Assembly: GCF_009811315.1 (NCBI RefSeq)
Contig: NZ_BLID01000001.1
Span: 62,001 to 126,000, forward strand
DNA length: 64,000 nt
DNA from: Vibrio atypicus
GTDB lineage: Bacteria; Pseudomonadota; Gammaproteobacteria; Enterobacterales; Vibrionaceae
Direction: 5' to 3'
The notes below the pieces were generated by a model. That model saw nothing but the letters and a program-made list of their open reading frames with translations. It made no database searches and was not told the DNA's origin. The position numbers were made by a program, and so were the translations under genes. Of the stretch, positions 56,149-64,000 are shown in pieces. Each line of letters opens with the position of its first letter. The first letter of the stretch is position 1.

Positions 56149-57306
56149 ATGAAAAAGTTAGCGTTGGTTTCCTTAATGGGTCTAGTGCTTGTTGGTTGTG
56201 GCGGCGGTAGCGGTAGCGACAGTGATTCTGGTGTTAGCGTTAAGCCTACGTCTCTTCAAGGTACAATCGATTCAGTTAGCGGTGATTCCATTGTTGTTAA
56301 TGGTTACTCATACCAAGTGACAAGCGTTACTTACAATAATGAAACACTGATTGAAACTAAACTTCAGCCGAATATGACGGTTGAAATATCTCCTGCAAAC
56401 AGTGTGGCTCGCTCTACATCAGGCGGCGTAATCGTGAATGTTGAACCAACGATGGTAGGCCAGATCAGCGATATCGACGGCACAACGTTTAAAGTCAATG
56501 GCGTAGAATTGAACTTCAGCGGCCTTCATGCAGACATTCAAGCTGGCGACTGGGTGATGGTTTCAAGCCTGCCAACAGCAAACGCAGGGTATAAAGTCTT
56601 ATCCGTGGTTAAGTTTGATGCTGAAGAAGAACCTAATAAAGTAGAATTTGAAGGTGTCGTAAGCCAACTAGATATCAATAACAAAAGCTTTACTTTAGGC
56701 TCATCGATCGCTGTTGAATATTCCGTTGCTACTCTCGAAGACAACGTAGAACCACAGAATGGTTTATGGGTTGAAGTAGAAGGCTCCTTTGACGGCAGTA
56801 AACTTATCGCTGACGAGCTAGAAGTTGAAGATTACCAAGACCTTAATGATGGCACGGAAGTAGAAGGCATCATCACTTGGGTTGAAAGCGATTCATCTTC
56901 GTTTCAATTGAACTACCGTGGTCAATTTGCTGTAACAGCTAAAACTCGCTTTGAAGATGGTACAAAAATCAACTTAAAAGCCGGTGAACGTGTTGAAGTG
57001 ACAAGTCAAAAACAAGGCGACCAGCAAATCGCACTCGAAGTAGAGTTTGAAAATGATCATGACGGCGACTGGAATGACAATGATATCGACTTCGAAGGTA
57101 CCGTAAGCACGATTGATGAAGCATCAAACAACTTTGTCATCAATACAAAGAATGGGCAATTTACCGTATTTGTAAACAGCAGTACTCAATTCGAAGACGG
57201 TTTAACACTCGGCTCCCTTGCTAGCGTACGAGTAGAAGTGGAAGCAATCATGGTCAATAACGAATACATCGCGACCGAAATTGAATTAGATACGCAAGAC
57301 GACTAA
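56149..57306 (+). CDS. DUF5666-repeat lipoprotein
   Basis: 385 residues. Lipobox VGLVLVGCGGGSG with lipidated Cys17 and a Gly/Ser/Asp linker. The body has five similar beta-rich units of 60-75 residues, each starting with a motif such as LQGTIDSVSGD, VGQISDIDGT, FEGVVSQLDIN, VEGIITWVES and FEGTVSTIDEA; DUF5666 repeats. Strongly acidic (DDHDGDWNDND). Probably an outer-membrane lipoprotein; divergent from a two-component system that may control it. Function unknown. Confidence 0.9.
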   Translation: MKKLALVSLMGLVLVGCGGGSGSDSDSGVSVKPTSLQGTIDSVSGDSIVVNGYSYQVTSVTYNNETLIETKLQPNMTVEISPANSVARSTSGGVIVNVEPTMVGQISDIDGTTFKVNGVELNFSGLHADIQAGDWVMVSSLPTANAGYKVLSVVKFDAEEEPNKVEFEGVVSQLDINNKSFTLGSSIAVEYSVATLEDNVEPQNGLWVEVEGSFDGSKLIADELEVEDYQDLNDGTEVEGIITWVESDSSSFQLNYRGQFAVTAKTRFEDGTKINLKAGERVEVTSQKQGDQQIALEVEFENDHDGDWNDNDIDFEGTVSTIDEASNNFVINTKNGQFTVFVNSSTQFEDGLTLGSLASVRVEVEAIMVNNEYIATEIELDTQDD

Positions 57307-57319
57307 ACCTCTCCCCCAA

Positions 57320-57353
57320 TAAAAGCAAACCACAACGCTGTGGTTTGCTTTTA
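57320..57353 (+). terminator. Rho-independent terminator after the DUF5666 gene
   Basis: TAAAAGCAAACCACA (57320-57334) and TGTGGTTTGCTTTTA (57339-57353) form a perfect 15-bp stem with a 4-base loop. Confidence 0.95.
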
Positions 57354-57536
57354 TTTAGCAACTAATGATAGTAATGTAAATTATTTATACCCAATAAATT
57401 CTTTTTCTACAACAACTTACCTGTCATGGATTCCATTAGCACTCACTAACATAATTATCCCTGTCTATACTTTATGCATTCATACAAAAGTACTAGTTAT
57501 TGGATTTTTTTGACTAGATAGCATGTGGGCTCGGGA

Positions 57537-57806
57537 ATGAAAAAGCTTTTGTTTTACTCTCACGATAGTTACGGCCTTGGAAATATTCGTCGTATGGTGG
57601 CAATCACGACCTACTTGGTCAGCCGACACCATGATTTATATATCCTGTTAATTACGGGTTCCCCTATGTTTCATGCATTTAGAACCTCTTTCTGTAGATA
57701 CATTAAGCGAACCCTAGAGACTCACTCCTCACTCTGCAAGAAACAAATGGTAGTGGAAGCAGGCGGAGGCAACGACGGTTGCCTTTCCATCGTCCCTCTT
57801 TCGTAG
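57537..57806 (+). pseudogene. Remnant of a COG4671-type glycosyltransferase with internal deletion
   Basis: 89 residues from ATG 57537. The start, MKKLLFYSHDSYGLGNIRRM, and LLITGSPMFHAFRT match the N-terminus of predicted glycosyltransferases of the COG4671 kind, normally about 350-400 residues. After residue 50 the match fades, then VVEAGGGNDGCL resembles the family's much more C-terminal glycine-rich motif, and the frame stops. I infer a large in-frame deletion leaving both ends. It sits directly upstream of the kinase gene with which such transferases are usually linked. Confidence 0.65.
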
Positions 57807-57819
57807 TGAAGGAGGATAG

Positions 57820-60075
57820 ATGGAACGACAAACGCAGCCAAGCGATGATCAGATTCCTGCCCTAGAGCTACTTTTCTCAGAAGAGCAATTAACGAATCTA
57901 TTTGATACTCATTTACCCATTGAAGGCATCATTTCAATCTATCGAGAATATCTACGGTATAAACCCGAAAGCAGTTGTTTGTTGTTATATAGAGTTCAAA
58001 CCCAAGACCAAACTCACTTGGTATACGTAAAAGCTTTTTCAGATCTCGCCAAAACAATTAAAACAAGTAATAAACAGAGTAGATTGTCGCTTGCCGCCAC
58101 GCATAGCCATGTAGTCTCTGAGCATCAGCTGATTTTAAACCGCTACCCTTATGATGATAAGCTTCCCTCTCTGGAGAAGTTATCTAATCCCAAGCAGCGT
58201 GCTTCTGTCATTAACCGAGCGATGTTTGACAAAAACCATGACTTAGAGAGTCAGTTAACCGTACTTCAATATAAACCGGAGCGGCGCTTTGTCGCCAAAC
58301 TCAGTTTTAGCGACGGTTCAATTGCCGTAGTAAAAACCTACACTCAGGAACGCTATAACACGCTAAGCTACCTATATCTGAAAAAAGAACAGAGCCCATT
58401 TGGACGCTTGCTTGGTAAAAGCGATAAACATTGTTTACTCATCTACCAATGGATAGAAGGAAAGCCTCTTGCAATGCAAACACCGATTCTCCAAGACGAC
58501 TTGCTTTGCTATCAGCGATGTGGAGAAGAATTGGCAAGATTTCATCAACAACCCCCATCCAAAAAAGTAAAACCTATCCGTACAAAGCAGTTTCTCCATT
58601 TGCTCCACTTACACTCTCAATCCATTGCTCAAATACTACCAGAGCAGACGGCGCTAACGACTCACATTGCAGATACACTTTCGGCGTTAATCAAAACCTT
58701 ACCCAAGGAGCGAAGTTTTATTCATGGCGACTTTTACGCCGACCAAGTACTCGTTAATGGTGAGAGCATAGAGTTTTTAGATTTCGACAATCTATGTACT
58801 TGGTTCAGCGGTTTTGATGTGGGTAATTTTCTCTCCCATCTTAGCTATAGAATGACTTTAGGTTTGATTACTCGAAATGAATACGAACAGTTGGAAGCGC
58901 AGTTCCTTGCTGGATATCGAGAGTCAGCCAGTATTGATGACAATAAAATACACTTGTTTACTGCACTGGGTATCTTCCAGCTTATCTATCACCCATTGCG
59001 CTTTGGCGTCATCGACTGGAAAAAGGGGATTTGTGCCCTACTCAGCCGCTGTTGCTATCATCTCGACCAAGTTCAAACATCTGAAGCTCAGATAACCATC
59101 GACCAATCCTTACCCCAACTGACGAAATTAATTGATCCTAGCTTTGTGCAAAAGCTCATCGAACATCAATGCCCAACACAAGGATCTACACTTGCCAATT
59201 TGCAGATAGAGCAAGCCATACTCATTCGTTCAAAGCTAGGAAAGCGCGCCTTGATAGAGTATCAAGTAAACGCCGAGAACCAACCAGATATGATTGGCAA
59301 GGTTAGAGCGAAAGGGTTTGACAGAAAAAGTTGGAAAACTCAAAACGCACTCTATTCATCCGAGTTCAATCCAAAAGCGTCCGATAACGTTCAAGTTCCA
59401 AAGCCTCTTTTCAAACTGCCAGAACAGAGTATGTGGATTCAGGAAAAAGTCCCTGGAACCACTATATTCGAACCATTTTGTAACAGCGCCAATAAAGCAC
59501 TGAGCCATCAATTAGCGTTCGCCCTGTACAAGTTGCACAATTCGACACTCAATCTAGAAAAAACGCATACTCTCGAGAAAGAGCTTTCGATATTAGAAAG
59601 CAACTTACTGCAGGTTGCAGAACGTAACGCTCAATGGCAAGCAAGAATCAAACGAATTCTGGCGTGGTGCAGAACCGTAAGCAAAACGCTGTCTGACTCT
59701 ATCCAAAAGCCAATCCATAGGGATTTCTATCATGACCAGGTACTCGTACACAAACATACTTTGTACATACTTGATTTCGACTTATGTTGTATGGGAAACC
59801 CTTATTTAGATTTAGGGAATTTCATTGCACATATACAAGAGCAATGTTTAAGAATTTACAACGATGCCGACTATGCTGAGCGTACAATTAAATGTTTCAC
59901 CTCTCGATATTTATTGCTATCTGGAAATTCGAACAAGGCTCACGACATCGATGTATATCGCGTACTTAGTTTGGCTCGTCATATTGCCATTAGCCAACGC
60001 ATCCCAAGCAGAAAGAAATACACCTTAGATATTATTTCTTTGGTAGAACAAGAATTGCGAAAAACACTTCTTTAA
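57820..60075 (+). CDS. Tandem aminoglycoside-phosphotransferase-fold protein
   Basis: 751 residues: an N-terminal helical part, then two kinase-like domains. The first (about 165-440) has FIHGDFYADQVL near residue 300 and EFLDFDN; the second (about 460-745) has PIHRDFYHDQVLV near 632 and YILDFDL. These are the Brenner and DFD motifs of aminoglycoside phosphotransferase/choline kinase enzymes, with Gln in place of the usual Asn. Both look catalytically complete. GAAGGAGG precedes its start. The substrate is unknown; linkage to a sugar-transferase remnant hints at carbohydrate metabolism. Confidence 0.85.
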   Translation: MERQTQPSDDQIPALELLFSEEQLTNLFDTHLPIEGIISIYREYLRYKPESSCLLLYRVQTQDQTHLVYVKAFSDLAKTIKTSNKQSRLSLAATHSHVVSEHQLILNRYPYDDKLPSLEKLSNPKQRASVINRAMFDKNHDLESQLTVLQYKPERRFVAKLSFSDGSIAVVKTYTQERYNTLSYLYLKKEQSPFGRLLGKSDKHCLLIYQWIEGKPLAMQTPILQDDLLCYQRCGEELARFHQQPPSKKVKPIRTKQFLHLLHLHSQSIAQILPEQTALTTHIADTLSALIKTLPKERSFIHGDFYADQVLVNGESIEFLDFDNLCTWFSGFDVGNFLSHLSYRMTLGLITRNEYEQLEAQFLAGYRESASIDDNKIHLFTALGIFQLIYHPLRFGVIDWKKGICALLSRCCYHLDQVQTSEAQITIDQSLPQLTKLIDPSFVQKLIEHQCPTQGSTLANLQIEQAILIRSKLGKRALIEYQVNAENQPDMIGKVRAKGFDRKSWKTQNALYSSEFNPKASDNVQVPKPLFKLPEQSMWIQEKVPGTTIFEPFCNSANKALSHQLAFALYKLHNSTLNLEKTHTLEKELSILESNLLQVAERNAQWQARIKRILAWCRTVSKTLSDSIQKPIHRDFYHDQVLVHKHTLYILDFDLCCMGNPYLDLGNFIAHIQEQCLRIYNDADYAERTIKCFTSRYLLLSGNSNKAHDIDVYRVLSLARHIAISQRIPSRKKYTLDIISLVEQELRKTLL

Positions 60076-60454
60076 TCACATCCCCCAGCTTTTGACATAA
60101 ATAAGAAAGCATCTAAATCGCCAAAATTTATAACTAAAGTCGATTTACATTGATTGTTTTTACATTGTTGTAATAACCTTTCATCAATTGGTGTCTAGTA
60201 ATTTCAGAAATATCCGACAAAAAACTAGTACTAAAGCATTAATTTCAAACAACATTTTAATTTGCGAACTTTTCTCACAGCAAAAATAAACAATAAAAAA
60301 TATCGTAAAATGCAATTTAACTAGAATTTAATAAAAATATCTAAGCATTAACAAAATTATCAACCAAAGAATATTAATCTAAAAATTCCTTAGTAATTTA
60401 TCTAATGCTATAAGGTTAATATATCCATGCTTTATATGTGGAGGTACCGACTGA
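60076..60454. other. Very AT-rich intergenic region before a Xre gene
   Basis: 379 bases with no coding signal, visibly far richer in A and T than the flanks, with several homopolymer runs. Promoter elements for the xre gene must lie here, but none can be fixed confidently. Such DNA is a typical H-NS target; that is inference. Confidence 0.45.
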
Positions 60455-60763
60455 ATGACTAGCCCATTACCTAGAAGGCTAAGATACATAAGAAAAAAAC
60501 AAGGGATTACCCAGGAAGAGCTGGGGTATAAGCTAGGGATGGAGCCAGCAGGCGCAAGTGCAAGAATTAGTCAATATGAAACCGGTAAACACGCACCAGA
60601 TTACGCGACGGTCAAGCGTATCTCAGAGGTATTAGATACACCGGTCGCTTACTTTTATTGTGAAGACGACATTCTCGCTGAAATTGTAATCGAAATATCA
60701 GGTTATAACTCAGTTACTAAACAGAACATTCTCGACTTGATTGAAGCTTACATGTCGCCATAG
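60455..60763 (+). CDS. Xre-family DNA-binding regulator
   Basis: 102 residues. HTH at about 5-60: LRYIRKKQGITQEELGYKLG and RISQYETGKHAPDYATVKRI, followed by a short helical tail. GGAGG lies 10 bases before the ATG, at the long end of normal. No partner toxin gene; it stands alone. Transcription target unknown. Confidence 0.88.
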   Translation: MTSPLPRRLRYIRKKQGITQEELGYKLGMEPAGASARISQYETGKHAPDYATVKRISEVLDTPVAYFYCEDDILAEIVIEISGYNSVTKQNILDLIEAYMSP

Positions 60764-60783
60764 TCGCTTGTTGTTGCACCATG

Positions 60784-60826
60784 TAGATTTGTTTGTATTA
60801 CCAACCTACCAATACAAACAAATCTA
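60784..60826. repeat. Perfect 16-bp inverted repeat after the Xre gene
   Basis: TAGATTTGTTTGTATT (60784-60799) and its exact reverse complement (60811-60826) flank the 11-base loop ACCAACCTACC, 20 bases past the stop. No T-tract follows, so a terminator role is uncertain; it may be a stabilising mRNA hairpin or an operator. Confidence 0.75.
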
Positions 60827-61037
60827 ACATCCGTTCCTTTCACACTCTTCTCTATTGCTTGGTTTAAATACCTTGCGAAGGGGTGGTTGTGCCTCAAATT
60901 TATTACAGACCCATTTGCTTTTATTAAGGACTTATACATGTTTGCATTAAGAAAAAACCAAGCCATTTTCCGTTCTATGCCCATCAATCGGTAAAGTTAA
61001 GAAGATCACGCTCAACGATCTAAAAAGTAAATGGCAT

Positions 61038-62810
61038 ATGAATAAACTAAGTACAAAAATCATATTTATCCTACTTCCTCTTGCAGCTTGTTTGATAGGG
61101 TTCGGGTATGCCTACTACAAAGCAAAAGAAAAACTCACTATCGACCACATCTTTCGCTCTAGTCAACTCTCAGCACTGTTAGGGGCAAACGAGATAAGCC
61201 ACTATATTGAAGGCCGAGCAACAGAATTTAATCAGCTCAGCGGTGCGATATCTTATTGTTACAACCATCGACAGTCTATCTCTGAACTTGCCTCTGATGC
61301 GCTCAGTTTTACGAGCGGTTTTTCAGCCTTAATCATCTCAGATACCAATGGAAAGCTAATCGACTTCCAGCTCGCTAAGAATAGAAAGCACCCACTATCA
61401 TTTGATGAAGAAAAGAGTCGTCACATTCAAGTCTTAGCTCATGACAAGATTCAGCGTTTGAACGAGTCCTTTAACGATTGGTTGTACAAGCAAGCTCAGC
61501 TAACTAACACCACAAATAATACCGTAACAAAGCAATCTAGCACTGTATGGAAAAGCTCTCGAAGGAACGGTTCGGATACGCCCCTAAAACGTGGAAATAC
61601 CGAAGCACTCCCTCAGCAAATTATTTATCTCGCCCCTAAGGAAGTCTCAAATCAACTTGGTTTAAGCTTCGACAAAGAGACTTATTTTTACTCTCGCCCC
61701 CTCATTGATTGTAACCAACGGCTACTCGGTTATTACACAGCGGTGCTAGATCGCACGTTGATAGAGCAGCAACTTACTAGCATTAAGCAATCTCTAATAA
61801 AAAACGGTCACAAATACGTGGATGTTTTTGTCGTACGCAATGATGATTTGACCCCGTTATCAGAGTCAAACTACATCAATTTAGAGCAGCTCCAATTGAA
61901 CGGCTTCAACCCAACGAATAACCCTCTATTTCGGAGTGATTTGGGCGGGATCATGATCAATCAACCGATTGGTATGGAAATCTACAAGCACCTGGTTTTT
62001 TTCGATGACCTTGATCTGCAATCAGACAAACGAGGTGTCACCTTAGTCGTATTCATTTCTGATAAAGAGTTGGAGTACAGCAATGCAGAATTGCTGCGTG
62101 AAGTACTGCTCTATTTGGGGGTCGGGCTTATATTGTTCGTAAGCTTAACGGGTTACTTGGCTCGCCATATTGCCGCCCCAATACTCGAACTTCGCTTGAA
62201 AATATCATCGCTGGCACGCGCCGGTAAAGTGGATACCAATTTCACCGAAAGGAAAGACGAAATTGGCGAACTTTTTGATGCATTTTCAGATATGGCCTCC
62301 AACATCAAACGCAAAGAGACTCAATTGACTCGCCTAGCCCTTGAAGATCCTCTCACGGGCATTCTTAACCGTAGAGCGCTGGTCAATAGTGCAATAGCCG
62401 CCCAAAACAAAAGCGCGCTTTCCTCTGTCTGTATGATGGATTTAGACCATTTTAAACAAATCAATGATGAATGCGGTCATGCTATAGGCGACAATGTTCT
62501 TATCGCGTTTTGCAATATCGTTTCAGAGCACACTCGCGAGTCAGATATTTTCGGTCGATTAGGTGGTGAAGAGTTTGGCTTGGTACTTCCTGGTACCCAA
62601 TTGGATGAAGCCTACGCCATCGCTGAAAAAATTCGAGAAAAGGTCGAACAAAAATTAAGTGAGAGCTTGTGTTCAAGCCACTATCTTCAAGCGACGGTCA
62701 GTATTGGTGTGATTGAATGGCAAGACAATGATATCAATCAAGCCCTCGCGAAAGCCGACAAGCTCTTGTACAAAGCCAAGCAAAATGGTCGCAATCGTGT
62801 AGAGCTATAA
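61038..62810 (+). CDS. Membrane diguanylate cyclase with Cache-like sensor (GGEEF)
   Basis: 590 residues. TM1 (about 7-24), a large periplasmic region (25-345) with a dCache-like pattern, TM2 (about 353-375), HAMP (380-430), then GGDEF: LTGILNRRALVNSAI, MMDLDHFKQINDECGHAIGD and RESDIFGRLGGEEFGL. The active loop is GGEEF, an accepted active variant, and RESD five residues before it is the I-site. Expected to make c-di-GMP. The start has a weak RBS. Confidence 0.93.
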   Translation: MNKLSTKIIFILLPLAACLIGFGYAYYKAKEKLTIDHIFRSSQLSALLGANEISHYIEGRATEFNQLSGAISYCYNHRQSISELASDALSFTSGFSALIISDTNGKLIDFQLAKNRKHPLSFDEEKSRHIQVLAHDKIQRLNESFNDWLYKQAQLTNTTNNTVTKQSSTVWKSSRRNGSDTPLKRGNTEALPQQIIYLAPKEVSNQLGLSFDKETYFYSRPLIDCNQRLLGYYTAVLDRTLIEQQLTSIKQSLIKNGHKYVDVFVVRNDDLTPLSESNYINLEQLQLNGFNPTNNPLFRSDLGGIMINQPIGMEIYKHLVFFDDLDLQSDKRGVTLVVFISDKELEYSNAELLREVLLYLGVGLILFVSLTGYLARHIAAPILELRLKISSLARAGKVDTNFTERKDEIGELFDAFSDMASNIKRKETQLTRLALEDPLTGILNRRALVNSAIAAQNKSALSSVCMMDLDHFKQINDECGHAIGDNVLIAFCNIVSEHTRESDIFGRLGGEEFGLVLPGTQLDEAYAIAEKIREKVEQKLSESLCSSHYLQATVSIGVIEWQDNDINQALAKADKLLYKAKQNGRNRVEL

Positions 62811-62815
62811 TGAAA

Positions 62816-62842
62816 AAAGGCTCGTTAGTGTTTCGAGCCTTT
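62816..62842. terminator. Terminator after the cyclase gene
   Basis: AAAGGCTCG (62816-62824) pairs with CGAGCCTTT (62834-62842), 9-base loop; lies between convergent genes. Confidence 0.82.
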
Positions 62843-62849
62843 ATTAAAT

Positions 62850-63044
62850 CTATACGTCTAGCGAAAGACCGATTTGGCTTAACTTCGACTTAAAATCATC
62901 AATACTCTCTGCTTGATACGTAGGCGAACCGTTAAAGTATCGAGGTTTTTCCGGCAGCATCGCATTCTTTAGTGCTTTTTCTTGTTCAATATCGTCATGA
63001 TATACAGTTACACGTTGAGGGATGTCTTGCTTAAATGTCGCCAT
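62850..63044 (-). CDS. 64-residue hypothetical protein
   Basis: AAGGAG lies 8 bases before the ATG. Sequence MATFKQDIPQRVTVYHDDIE then LKNAMLPEKPRYFNGSPTYQ, a soluble, charged, probably partly disordered protein. No signal or membrane helix. I do not recognise it; the good RBS and a terminator support a real gene. Confidence 0.68.
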   Translation of the reverse strand: MATFKQDIPQRVTVYHDDIEQEKALKNAMLPEKPRYFNGSPTYQAESIDDFKSKLSQIGLSLDV

Positions 63045-63442
63045 TTATGTTCTCCTTTTCATCTGACGTTGTTCACTTTAAAGGTTAGAAAATAACCGAT
63101 TATTGTCAAAGTAAACCAAAGAACCATTCCAGCCAATTAGTAAACATTACTTACTGATTAATCAAAGAAAAAACAAACAGCTCCCCTTTTACACCTCACT
63201 TATAAAAAGTTAATTTGTGAACCTTAATCCAGAACACCCCATACTTAGATGTAAAGTTGCAGCCGAAATATGGAGTGAAGCATGTGGACTGTTGATGACC
63301 TTAATGAAAGACCGAATTCTTTTTCTAAGCTAAATCACAATTTTTAATTCTACGCCCCCCAAATAGACGCAAAAGGATGATTGGGATAACAAGCCCTTGT
63401 TTTAGCCTGCCAATAACGATGAAACAGGAGCACTACCTCCCG
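63045..63442. other. Spacer before the amylase gene, contains a 21-codon ORF with good RBS
   Basis: 398 bases. ATG 63282 to stop 63347 encodes a 21-residue peptide starting MWTVDDLNER, with GGAG 7 bases upstream. Its end is 95 bases before the amylase start. It might be a small protein or a leader peptide. No clear operator; a GGATGA at 63375 could be one half of a MalT-type site but this is weak. Confidence 0.35.
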
Positions 63443-64000
63443 ATGAAAAAACAAAATATCTATCAAGTCTTTACCCGATTATTTGGTAACACGCAGAATT
63501 GCAATGCGCCTTGGGGAACGGCTGAGCAAAACGGAGTGGGGAAATTCAGTGATTTCACCCACAAAGCCTTAAATGAAATCCGAGCTTTAGGCATTAGTCA
63601 TATTTGGTACACCGGAATTCCCCACCATGCCGTCGTCAATGACTACAGCAAGTTCGGTATCGACAATGATCATCCAAGCATTGTTAAAGGTCGGGCGGGC
63701 TCTCCCTATGCGGTTAAAGATTACTACTCTGTAAACCCAGATCTGGCTGACGACCCAAGCCGGCGCAACCAAGAATTTTATGCGCTGATTAATCGCACTC
63801 ACGATGCAGGCATGAAAGTGATTATTGACATCGTGCCCAACCACATTGCGCGTGTGTATAAGGGGTTGAATAACCCAGAGGGAGTGACCGATTTCGGCTG
63901 TAGTGACAATGCATCACTGGAGTACCATAGAGACAACAACTTCTATTACATTCCCAATCAAGCCTTTCAATTGCCCGATGTGTTAGCCGAGAACCCGCCA
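63443..64000 (+). CDS. GH13 alpha-amylase-family protein (partial, C-terminus beyond window)
   Basis: 186 residues open to the window edge, starting MKKQNIYQVFTRLFGNTQNC. No signal peptide. Early TIM-barrel features: LGISHIWYTGIPHHA and MKVIIDIVPNHIARVYKG, where DIVPNH is conserved region I of GH13 enzymes. Relatives in vibrios are cytoplasmic or periplasmic alpha-amylases acting on glycogen or maltodextrins. AGGAG lies 12 bases upstream. Catalytic residues lie beyond the edge. Confidence 0.9.
   Translation, partial: MKKQNIYQVFTRLFGNTQNCNAPWGTAEQNGVGKFSDFTHKALNEIRALGISHIWYTGIPHHAVVNDYSKFGIDNDHPSIVKGRAGSPYAVKDYYSVNPDLADDPSRRNQEFYALINRTHDAGMKVIIDIVPNHIARVYKGLNNPEGVTDFGCSDNASLEYHRDNNFYYIPNQAFQLPDVLAENPP

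Noticed and set aside
60748..60987. 79-codon frame on the minus strand
   Set aside because: It reads through the 16-bp inverted repeat and overlaps the end of the Xre gene; no RBS.
63370..63382. MalT box before the amylase
   Set aside because: Only one weak GGATGA-like half is present and no paired site; cannot be supported.

Overview
The window reads as a stretch of a Vibrio genome, most likely the second (smaller) chromosome of a Harveyi-clade species. The basis is the pairing of kbl-tdh, a zwf-pgl-gnd operon without edd/eda, a Qnr-type pentapeptide protein of exactly the chromosomal Vibrio type, many c-di-GMP proteins and moderate GC. Species and chromosome are inference. I see no rRNA, tRNA, phage, insertion sequence, integron or CRISPR array.

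Layout. 1-1.7 kb: cut-off periplasmic alpha-carbonic anhydrase and a Xre/RES toxin-antitoxin pair. 1.8-5.3 kb: threonine degradation (tdh, kbl) behind a leader with a long inverted repeat, a tiny membrane protein and a LysR regulator. 5.3-8.6 kb: PepSY membrane protein, a possible DUF2946 protein, cytochrome b562 and a PHP phosphatase. 8.8-11.7 kb: large HD-GYP sensor. 12-15.7 kb: oxidative pentose phosphate operon. 16.1-19.7 kb: AcoR-like sigma-54 activator divergent from an aldehyde dehydrogenase with a candidate -24/-12 promoter. 19.7-28.9 kb: small envelope proteins, a GGDEF-EAL protein and a BCCT transporter. 29-34.4 kb: candidate sRNA, then a TetR-adaptor-RND efflux operon. 34.4-40.2 kb: short trimeric autotransporter and a second RND system. 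40.7-44.4 kb: tandem spondin-domain proteins followed by a two-component system whose first RBS lies in a 10-bp stem. 44.4-48 kb: YitT protein and a solute-binding protein paired with a diguanylate cyclase. 48.1-51 kb: Qnr, MsrA, AEC carrier, SoxR with its box. 51.2-54.1 kb: tandem-HD phosphodiesterase and a hemerythrin-tailed chemoreceptor. 54.2-57.3 kb: two-component system divergent from a five-repeat DUF5666 lipoprotein. 57.5-63 kb: a collapsed glycosyltransferase remnant, a tandem aminoglycoside-phosphotransferase-fold protein, an AT-rich gap with a Xre regulator, a diguanylate cyclase and a small protein. 63.4 kb to the end: the start of a GH13 alpha-amylase.

Themes are environmental sensing and envelope function: five cyclic-dinucleotide enzymes (two HD-GYP, one GGDEF-EAL, two GGDEF), two complete two-component systems, two RND pumps without a local outer-membrane factor, and redox/stress functions (SoxR, MsrA, hemerythrin). 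Most novel-looking loci are the spondin/two-component cluster, the binding protein/cyclase pair, the short autotransporter, the remnant plus tandem-kinase locus, and structured noncoding elements at 4.0, 29.1, 42.1, 51.1, 56.07 and 60.8 kb.
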